From assembly GCA_026645375.1 (NCBI GenBank), contig JAPFFX010000142.1, forward strand, positions 1 to 11,479: 11,479 nucleotides of DNA, written 5' to 3'. The stretch is from Citricoccus sp. WCRC_4 (GTDB lineage: Bacteria > Actinomycetota > Actinomycetes > Actinomycetales > Micrococcaceae). The position numbers and the translations under genes are program-made. The notes under the pieces are model-generated. The model ran no database searches. It had not been told where the DNA came from and worked only from the letters and a program-made list of their open reading frames with translations. Shown here piece after piece: positions 6,979-11,479 of the stretch (its first letter is position 1; every line of letters begins with the position of its first letter).

Positions 6979-7698
6979 ATGATCGACCAGGCGACGAGGC
7001 TGCACGAGTTGCTCCTGGACGCGGACGACATCAGCGGCTTCCTGGACGAGCTCGTCGCGGCCACGGCGCGGTCCCTGACCGGGCTGGCGGGTGAGGTGTG
7101 GTGCGCGATCCTGCTGGTCCGCCCGAAGCGACCCGCCACCGTGGCCTCCTCCGACCCGCGCGCCCGGGCCCTGGACGAGGTGCAGTACGACTTCGGCGAG
7201 GGCCCCTGCCTCACGGCCGCCCGCGAGAACCGGTTGGTGTACCTGACGGACACCCTGGCGGAGTCTCGCTGGCCCAGCTACCGCCAGGCGGCCGCCGAGG
7301 CCGGCGTGCGGTCCGCCCTGGGCGTTCCCCTGGACCTGGGCGGCGAGGCCGCGGCCGCCCTGGACGTCTACTCGGACCGCCCCCATGCCTTCGACGCGGA
7401 CAGCATGGAGATCGTGCAGAGGCAGTCCCTGGCCCTGTCCACCACGATGCGCCTGGCGGTCCGCATGGCCCGGCACCGGGACGTCGAGACGGACCTGCGA
7501 GCAGCGCTGACGTCGCGGACCTCCATCGACCTGGCCGTGGGGATCCTGATGGGCCGGAACCACTGTTCACAGCAGGAGGCGGTGGAGATGCTCCGGCACG
7601 CCTCGAACCGGCGGAATACCAAGCTGCGGGACCTGGCGGATGAGCTCGTCCGCTCCGTGGGTGGCGGCAGGGCGGCAACCACGCACTTCGTGGACTGA
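6979..7698 (+). CDS. GAF-ANTAR domain regulator (RNA-binding antiterminator type)
   Basis: The 239-aa protein has a GAF sensor domain at about residues 25-160, with the subfamily hallmarks YDFGEGPCLTAA, SRWPSYRQAAAEAGVRSALGVPL and a closing AALDVYS segment. The C-terminal ANTAR domain spans about 173-228 and includes IDLAVGILMGRNHCSQQEAVEMLR, quoted here only by its ends (IDLAVGILMG, EAVEMLRHAS) and NTKLRDLADEL. ANTAR domains bind paired hexaloop stem-loops in nascent RNA and prevent termination; the GAF domain presumably senses a small ligand or redox state. The ATG at 6979 is chosen because AGGAG ends 8 nt upstream within a purine-rich run (6957-6970); an in-frame start 45 bp earlier lacks this. 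It stands between a two-component system and the promoter of the next unit, so a local RNA target is possible but unproven. Confidence 0.9.
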   Translation: MIDQATRLHELLLDADDISGFLDELVAATARSLTGLAGEVWCAILLVRPKRPATVASSDPRARALDEVQYDFGEGPCLTAARENRLVYLTDTLAESRWPSYRQAAAEAGVRSALGVPLDLGGEAAAALDVYSDRPHAFDADSMEIVQRQSLALSTTMRLAVRMARHRDVETDLRAALTSRTSIDLAVGILMGRNHCSQQEAVEMLRHASNRRNTKLRDLADELVRSVGGGRAATTHFVD

Positions 7699-7771
7699 CC
7701 TCCCCGGGCCTCCTCCCCTCCCTCCTCCCCCGGCCGGGTTCGTCCACGCCCACGTCACGGGCGCCTTCACT

Positions 7772-7800
7772 GTGACCCGCCCCACGGGGGTGCGTATAAT
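7772..7800 (+). promoter_or_regulatory. Strong sigma-70-type promoter (perfect TATAAT)
   Basis: A perfect TATAAT (7795-7800) lies 17 bp downstream of GTGACC (7772-7777), which matches TTGACA at four of six positions. Transcription should start near 7807, about 50 nt before the ATG at 7857. A consensus -10 box is rare in DNA this GC-rich and stands out as the clearest promoter in the window. It implies that the small ORF and the glutaminase-like gene form their own transcription unit. Confidence 0.75.
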
Positions 7801-7856
7801 GGCCCGAGGTCAAGCCATGGCCGCGAAGATCTCTGACGAGCCTCGAGGACGACGCC

Positions 7857-8039
7857 ATGGCCCCTTTCATTGCCCCCTGGGCTGCCCCGCAGCCGCCCGT
7901 TGCCGGTACCCCACCCTCCCCCGGTGCCGCTGTGACCGACAGCGCCGCGACTGCCGACAATGCCGCTGCCGCCGGCGGTGCGGAGGTCACGACGGAACCG
8001 CCCCCCGGGCCGCAGCCCCCGAATCGGCGGGGAGCCTGA
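7857..8039 (+). CDS. Small Ala/Pro-rich hypothetical protein (60 aa)
   Basis: I do not recognise this product. It starts MAPFIAPWAAPQPP and is dominated by Ala, Pro, Gly and Thr, with no Cys, no clear signal peptide or membrane helix and a basic C-end (NRRGA). Two things support translation: GAGGA (7845-7849) sits 7 nt before the ATG, and it is the first well-placed start after the TATAAT promoter. Its stop is 2 nt before the GTG of the glutaminase-like gene, so it could couple translation of that gene. Against it, third-position G/C is visibly lower (roughly three quarters by eye) than in neighbouring genes, with many T-ending codons, so it may be a fast-evolving or only leader-like ORF. It could be a secreted or modified peptide, a coupling leader, or not expressed. 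Confidence 0.45.
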   Translation: MAPFIAPWAAPQPPVAGTPPSPGAAVTDSAATADNAAAAGGAEVTTEPPPGPQPPNRRGA

Positions 8040-8041
8040 CG

Positions 8042-8665
8042 GTGGCGGGAATCGTCGGGGAGGTCGCCTTCCACGGGGGCCAGGCCGACCTGGCCACGGT
8101 GTGCAGCATGGCCGAGGCCCAGACCCATGCCCCGTACGGATTCGGGACGAGCAACTGGGGGTGGGTCGCCCTGGGGCACCAGCGCCACGGGGCCTCGCCC
8201 CTGCCCCACGCCGCGGCCCAGCCCCTTGCGGATGACCGCCTCGGCCTCGGGCTCGTGCTCGCCGGGGAGATCGCCAATCGCGAGTCGCTGCGGGAGGAAC
8301 TGGACGGGGACTTCCCCTTCCGTGGCGCAGGGGGTCCCGAGGTCGCCCTGGCGGCCTATCACCGGTGGGGGGAACGTTTCGCGGCGCGACTCGAGGGGTC
8401 ATTCGCCCTCGCGGTCGTGGACGCGTTCAGGGAGAGGGTCCTGCTGGCCCGGGACGCGGACGGGACCATGCCCCTCTACCTCGCGCGGGGTCCCGGACTC
8501 GTGCGCTTCGCCTCCGCGGCAGAGTCACTGCACGCCGTCGGCGGGCCGTGCCCCTCGAACGGCGTTCGCCCGGTACCGCCGGCCACCGTCCTGCTGTTCG
8601 ATCCCTCGGGCCGTTCCGTCACGAGGGTGCTCGGGGATCACGACCCGCAGGGGGTCGATGCCTGA
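8042..8665 (+). CDS. Stand-alone degenerate class II glutamine amidotransferase domain (AsnB-like)
   Basis: The 207-aa product follows the N-terminal glutaminase domain of asparagine synthetase B along its whole length: AGIVG at the start, LGHQRHGAS (R48), LAGEIANRESLREEL, EVALAAYHRWGERFAARLEGSFALAVVD, LLARDADGTMPLYLAR, FASAAESLHAVGG and a final PPATVLLFD segment. The key residues are changed. The Cys that follows Met1 in active enzymes is Ala (GCG), the Asn of the FNGEIYN motif is A74, and the Asp of the SDTEV motif is P99, so glutamine hydrolysis is not expected. The ATP-binding synthetase domain of about 350 residues is absent: a stop follows the domain end and the opposite-strand permease begins 24 bp later. 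The GTG at 8042 is chosen because it aligns with Met1 of the family and GGAG lies 7 nt upstream. Function is unknown; a binding or regulatory pseudoenzyme is my inference. Confidence 0.8.
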   Translation: MAGIVGEVAFHGGQADLATVCSMAEAQTHAPYGFGTSNWGWVALGHQRHGASPLPHAAAQPLADDRLGLGLVLAGEIANRESLREELDGDFPFRGAGGPEVALAAYHRWGERFAARLEGSFALAVVDAFRERVLLARDADGTMPLYLARGPGLVRFASAAESLHAVGGPCPSNGVRPVPPATVLLFDPSGRSVTRVLGDHDPQGVDA

Positions 8666-8689
8666 CGGAGGGTCCCGGTTGTGCCGCGG

Positions 8690-10207
8690 TCAGCCTGCGG
8701 CCGGCACCCAGAGCGTGGTGGCCACGGCCCAGAGCACGATGCACGCCAGCACGTAGGGCATGGTCACGCGGAGCATGTTGCCCCGCGTCACGGTCGGCCC
8801 CGGCATGTCCGCGCGCTGGTGCGAGAGGGCCAGCAGGTACGCCAGCTCGATGCGCGCCGGGCTCGTCAGCGTCCCGAGTCCGGCCGCCGCGTTCTGGGAG
8901 GCCATCACCCACAGCGGATCCACGCCCAGCGCGTGCGCGGAGGCCGTCTGGGTACCGCCGAACATCGAGTTGGCACCCGTGTTGGAGGCGGTGATGTACC
9001 CGCCCAGCCCGCCGATCCACGGCACCAGGAACAGGTAGCCCGCGCCCAGGACGGTCAGCGCCCCGGCCAGGGACTGTGCCAGCCCGCCGCCGGAGACCGC
9101 GTAGCCCAGCAGCAGGTACAGCCCGGTGGGCACGGCGGTGCCCCGCCACATCCGCCAGGTCTCCCGGGGAAGCCCCGCCCGGTGGGCGCGGTCGAGGGAC
9201 AGCACCACGATGCCGCTGAGGGCCCCGACCGTGGACCACAGGGCCGGTGAGCCGATGACGGCGCCCAGGGGACCCGGCACGAGGAACCGCTCCACCATCT
9301 GCCCGGTGATGGTCCCGACCAACAGCACCAGGTAGGGCGTCAGTGCACGCCACGGCGTGGGTCCCAGCCGCCCGCGATTGATCACCAGGGCCCAGAGCGC
9401 GGACATCAGCAGGGACCCGACGGCGCCGGCCACGGCGGTGCCCAGCAGCAGGTTCGCGCCGAGCACGAGGCCGGCCAGGGCCAGTCCGGAGACCAGGCCG
9501 GTGGCGATCCACACGGCATAGGCGGAACGGGGCGGTCCGGCGCCGCCGGACCGGTCGGACCCGTTCCCTCCTGCGGCGTGCGCGGCGTCCCTGCGGGCCA
9601 GTTCGGCGGCACCGCGGCCGGCCACGACGGCGGCCACCGCACCGGAGCCGGCGAAGGCCAGGACGTTGAACACCCCGGAGGCCAGGCCGAGGTCCAGCAG
9701 CGACACCCCGGCGATCCCCGACCCGAGCAGGGTGCCCGGCGCCATGGAGCCCCACGGAGCCACGGCCAGTCCGAGCAGCGCCAGCGTGGCGGCGCGCACG
9801 GGAGTGAAGCCGAGGGAGAGCAACAGGGGCAGACCGATCATGACGGACACCCCGAAACCGGTCACGGATTCCAGGAACGGCACCACCCCGGACACCATCA
9901 GCAGGGCCGAGGCCACCGTGGGACCGCCGCCGGCCGAGAGCCAGCCGGCGATGCGTTGCTGCGCCCCGCCACGGTCCATGACCCGGGAGAGCAGGATGCC
10001 CCCGGCGATGATGCCCAGCACCTCCACCAGCGTGCCCATGCCCGCGGCGAACGCTCCGGCCAGCTCGGCCGGGGCCGTGTGGAACCACAGCAGCCCGGCC
10101 AGCAGGGCGGTCACCAGGCCCGCCCCCGGGGCCACCCAGGCCGGGGCCGGGACCACGAGCAGGGCCAGGGTCAGCACGATGGGCAGCGCGGCCATGATCA
10201 CGTCCAC
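8690..10207 (-). CDS. L-lactate permease family transporter (LctP/LldP-like)
   Basis: The 505-aa polytopic membrane protein belongs to the lactate permease family, which imports L-lactate, D-lactate or glycolate with protons. Matches to the family include AALPIVLTLALL at the first helix, FLESVTGFGVSV (compare FLEGAAGFGAPV of E. coli LldP), a long conserved stretch around LGFTPVRAATLALLG, and WIGGLGGYITASNTGANSMF followed by TSPARIELA near the C-end. A hydrophilic Gly/Ser/Arg loop (GGNGSDRSGGAGPP) lies in the middle. The GTG at 10207 is chosen because GGAGG lies 5 nt upstream on the minus strand; an ATG at 10195 is an alternative. An ATG at 10339 would add 44 residues that would cover the inverted repeat of the intergenic region. 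It is convergent with the glutaminase-like gene and divergent from the ABC operon. No lactate dehydrogenase gene is adjacent, so the substrate is assigned by family only. Confidence 0.9.
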   Translation of the reverse strand: MDVIMAALPIVLTLALLVVPAPAWVAPGAGLVTALLAGLLWFHTAPAELAGAFAAGMGTLVEVLGIIAGGILLSRVMDRGGAQQRIAGWLSAGGGPTVASALLMVSGVVPFLESVTGFGVSVMIGLPLLLSLGFTPVRAATLALLGLAVAPWGSMAPGTLLGSGIAGVSLLDLGLASGVFNVLAFAGSGAVAAVVAGRGAAELARRDAAHAAGGNGSDRSGGAGPPRSAYAVWIATGLVSGLALAGLVLGANLLLGTAVAGAVGSLLMSALWALVINRGRLGPTPWRALTPYLVLLVGTITGQMVERFLVPGPLGAVIGSPALWSTVGALSGIVVLSLDRAHRAGLPRETWRMWRGTAVPTGLYLLLGYAVSGGGLAQSLAGALTVLGAGYLFLVPWIGGLGGYITASNTGANSMFGGTQTASAHALGVDPLWVMASQNAAAGLGTLTSPARIELAYLLALSHQRADMPGPTVTRGNMLRVTMPYVLACIVLWAVATTLWVPAAG

Positions 10208-10281
10208 CGCTGCCTCCGTCCCCTCCTGCCAGCCCTGCAGGTCCGTCCATGTCGCGGGCGAGCCGAGCGTCGCCCCCGGGA

Positions 10282-10287
10282 ATGCTA
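10282..10287 (-). promoter_or_regulatory. Possible -10 element of the permease gene
   Basis: On the minus strand TAGCAT fits TANNNT and would start a transcript near 10276, leaving about 68 nt of leader before the GTG. The -35 region would fall on the left arm of the nearby 10-bp inverted repeat (10306-10315), so a protein bound there could block or contact polymerase. No consensus -35 is present at 17 bp. Confidence 0.3.
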
Positions 10288-10305
10288 CCGGCCCGTCCGG
10301 CCTCC

Positions 10306-10341
10306 GGGTGTCCCGTAGTCCTCCCGGAGTCCGGGACACCC
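10306..10341. promoter_or_regulatory. 10-bp perfect inverted repeat in the permease/ABC intergenic region
   Basis: GGGTGTCCCG (10306-10315) and CGGGACACCC (10332-10341) are perfect reverse complements separated by 16 bp. The repeat lies between the divergent permease and ABC genes, next to a second inverted repeat. Its left arm would overlap the -35 region of the permease promoter. It may be a two-site operator or an RNA hairpin in a leader; neither is proven. The spacer holds TCCCGGAG, also found in the neighbouring repeat. Confidence 0.5.
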
Positions 10342-10345
10342 CCGA

Positions 10346-10363
10346 GTCATCCCGGAGGATGAC
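10346..10363. promoter_or_regulatory. Perfect palindromic operator candidate GTCATCC-N4-GGATGAC
   Basis: Seven-base arms GTCATCC and GGATGAC flank a CGGA spacer, an 18-bp dyad of the size that NarL/LuxR-type dimers bind. It is centred about 77 bp before the ABC ATPase start, a position suited to activation. The right arm, GGATGAC, also occurs upstream of the kinase and regulator genes in this window. A related 12-base sequence (GTCCTCCCGGAG, one mismatch) starts 28 bp upstream at 10318. The match is seen; binding by the local regulator is inferred. Confidence 0.5.
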
Positions 10364-10418
10364 CCGGATTCACCACGGAACGGGACCCCAGAACGATCCG
10401 CGTACCCCGTCCGGCGGC

Positions 10419-10424
10419 GAGAGT
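10419..10424 (+). promoter_or_regulatory. -10-like element, probable leaderless ABC operon start
   Basis: GAGAGT keeps A2 and T6 of the TANNNT pattern and ends 7 nt before the ATG at 10432, the spacing expected for a leaderless transcript. No adequate Shine-Dalgarno sequence precedes this ATG. The layout resembles that before the kinase (TAGGGT, 8 nt) and regulator (GATGAT, 6 nt). Confidence 0.35.
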
Positions 10425-10431
10425 GGATGGC

Positions 10432-11286
10432 ATGAACCCCACGACTGACCTCACCGCGAGCGAGCACGCCTCCTCCCACTCCCCCGCGAATGCCTCCCCC
10501 GCCACCCCGACCGTCCGGTCCGATGGACGCCGGGGCCCCGCTCCGTCGGCGGAAGCCGCCGCTCCGGTGGTCTCGGCGCGGGGGTTGGTCAAGACCTATG
10601 GCCGCGGCGAGGCCGCCGTCCGCGCGCTGGCCGGTGTGGACGTCGACTTCCCCGCCGGGGCCTTCACCGCGATCATGGGCCCCTCCGGTTCGGGCAAGTC
10701 GACCCTGATGCACTGCCTGGCCGGACTGGACACCGCCGACGCCGGCCGGATCGTCCTGGGCGGCCAGCAGATCACCGGCCTCGGGGACGCCGCGCTGACC
10801 CGGTTACGCCGGGACCGGATCGGCTTCGTCTTCCAGGCCTTCAACCTGGTCCCCACCCTGACGGCGGAGCAGAACATCGTCCTGCCGCTGGACCTGGCCG
10901 GGAAACCGGTCGACCGGGCCTGGCTGGCCGACGTCGTGACGATCCTGGGCCTCGGCGATCGACTGGAGCACAAGCCACACCAGCTCTCCGGCGGCCAGCA
11001 GCAGCGCGTGGCCGTGGCCCGCGCCCTGCTGACCCGCCCCGAGGTGGTGTTCGGCGACGAGCCGACCGGCAACCTGGACTCCGCCACCGGCGCCGAGGTG
11101 CTCTCGCTGCTGCGCCGGTCGGCCCGGGAGATGGGCCAGACCATCATCATGGTCACCCACGACCCGGTGGCCGCCTCCTACGCCGACCGCGTGGTGCTGC
11201 TCCAGGACGGCCGACTGGCCGGCGAGGTCACCGAACCGACCCCGGACAACGTGCTGGCCGCACTGGCGAAGTTGGGGGTGGCCTGA
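10432..11286 (+). CDS. ABC transporter ATP-binding protein (MacB/LolD-like)
   Basis: The 284-aa protein is an ATPase of the MacB/LolD/FtsE class that works with FtsX-type permeases. It shows Walker A GPSGSGKST (K89), Q-loop VFQAFN (Q135), signature LSGGQQQR (185-192), Walker B VVFGDEPTGNLD (D209, catalytic E210) and H-loop VTHD (H243). The conserved domain begins near residue 46 (VVSARGLVKTYG), so about 45 Ser/Ala/Pro-rich residues form an N-terminal extension absent from most family members. The ATG at 10432 is chosen from the -10-like GAGAGT just upstream; an in-frame GTG at 10423 would add three residues. A start nearer the domain is possible but has no visible ribosome site. A permease gene follows 3 nt after the stop. 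Such pairs act in export, antimicrobial peptide resistance or envelope processes; the substrate is unknown. A GGATGAC dyad upstream suggests control by a two-component system. Confidence 0.93.
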   Translation: MNPTTDLTASEHASSHSPANASPATPTVRSDGRRGPAPSAEAAAPVVSARGLVKTYGRGEAAVRALAGVDVDFPAGAFTAIMGPSGSGKSTLMHCLAGLDTADAGRIVLGGQQITGLGDAALTRLRRDRIGFVFQAFNLVPTLTAEQNIVLPLDLAGKPVDRAWLADVVTILGLGDRLEHKPHQLSGGQQQRVAVARALLTRPEVVFGDEPTGNLDSATGAEVLSLLRRSAREMGQTIIMVTHDPVAASYADRVVLLQDGRLAGEVTEPTPDNVLAALAKLGVA

Positions 11287-11289
11287 GCC

Positions 11290-11479
11290 ATGCTCAGACT
11301 CGCACTCTCGCAACTGAGGGACCAACCGCGCCGGTACGTCTCGGTGCTGCTGGCCATCGTCATCGGGGTCACCTTCCTGGCCTCCGCACTGCTGGTGGGA
11401 TCCTCCTCCACCGCCAGCCTGCGCAACTCACTGGGCGCCACCTACTCCCGCGCCGACCTCGTCATCGCCCCCACCCCCG
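11290..11479 (+). CDS. ABC transporter permease, FtsX/MacB family (5' part only)
   Basis: Only the first 63 codons are present; the gene runs off the window end. The start MLRLALSQLRDQPRRY followed by a hydrophobic helix (about residues 17-37, VSVLLAIVIGVTFLASALLVG) and then a polar segment (SSSTASLRNSLG, then SRADLVIAP) is typical of FtsX/MacB-type permeases, whose first helix is followed by a large extracytoplasmic domain. It begins 3 nt after the ATPase stop, so the two form one operon and surely one transporter. The ribosome binding site is weak (GGGGTGG upstream), suggesting translational coupling to the ATPase. Confidence 0.85.
   Translation, partial: MLRLALSQLRDQPRRYVSVLLAIVIGVTFLASALLVGSSSTASLRNSLGATYSRADLVIAPTP

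Noticed and set aside
6085..7563. Long minus-strand open frame opposite the regulator and GAF-ANTAR genes
   Set aside because: It spans two well-supported genes and the gap between them, and shows low-complexity shadow composition.
7817..8041. In-frame upstream start (ATG 7817) that would give the glutaminase-like protein a Cys/Arg-rich N-terminal extension
   Set aside because: The extension looks like the shadow frame of Ala/Pro-rich DNA, and the GTG at 8042 aligns exactly with Met1 of the family and has its own ribosome site.
7857..8665. Possible frameshift joining the 60-aa ORF to the glutaminase-like gene
   Set aside because: The domain is complete from its normal first residue, and the stop-start spacing with a ribosome site fits two separate genes better.
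8042..8665. Lasso-peptide or other peptide-modification asparagine-synthetase-like enzyme
   Set aside because: Such enzymes need the C-terminal ATP-dependent domain, which is absent, and no protease or other modification gene is nearby.
8681..8707. Inverted repeat GTGCCG/CGGCAC near the convergent stops as a bidirectional terminator
   Set aside because: Only 6-bp arms with a 15-nt loop, mostly inside the permease coding end, and no T tract.
8619..10250. Second minus-strand open frame overlapping the permease in another frame
   Set aside because: The permease frame contains conserved lactate permease motifs throughout; this one is Gly/Arg-rich shadow sequence.

Overview
The window is very GC-rich, with strong G/C bias at third codon positions, GTG starts, apparent leaderless genes and a GAF-ANTAR protein. 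This indicates a high-GC actinomycete. A member of the Micrococcaceae is my best guess, inferred from general style rather than a marker gene. No rRNA, tRNA, CRISPR array, insertion sequence or phage gene was seen.

Layout. (1) Positions 105-4663 hold a translationally coupled pair. The first gene is a 1140-aa fusion of a beta-phosphoglucomutase-type HAD domain to a GH65 disaccharide phosphorylase. The second is a nitronate monooxygenase-like flavoprotein whose start overlaps the first gene's stop by one base. A hairpin that includes the second stop codon probably ends this unit. (2) Positions 4775-6894 hold a DesK/LiaS-type membrane histidine kinase and a NarL/LuxR-type response regulator. 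They are separated by about 110 bp containing a strong stem-loop and probably a second promoter. (3) Positions 6979-7698 hold a GAF-ANTAR RNA-binding regulator with a good ribosome binding site. (4) Positions 7772-8665 hold a near-consensus sigma-70-type promoter, a possible 60-aa Ala/Pro-rich peptide, and a stand-alone copy of the asparagine-synthetase glutaminase domain. That domain has lost its catalytic Cys and other glutamine-binding residues and has no synthetase domain. (5) Convergent to it, on the minus strand, is an L-lactate permease family transporter (8690-10207). (6) Divergent from the permease is an ABC transporter operon: an ATPase (10432-11286) and an FtsX/MacB-type permease cut off by the window end.

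Working together. The fusion protein would phosphorolyse an alpha-glucodisaccharide to beta-glucose 1-phosphate and isomerise it to glucose 6-phosphate in one polypeptide. A GGATGAC word occurs upstream of the kinase, upstream of the regulator, and as a perfect inverted repeat (GTCATCC-N4-GGATGAC) upstream of the ABC operon. I infer that the two-component system may control itself and the ABC transporter. A second, 10-bp inverted repeat lies beside it on the permease side.

The least-explained element is the TATAAT-driven small ORF plus degenerate glutaminase-like protein. The most testable is the candidate operator set.
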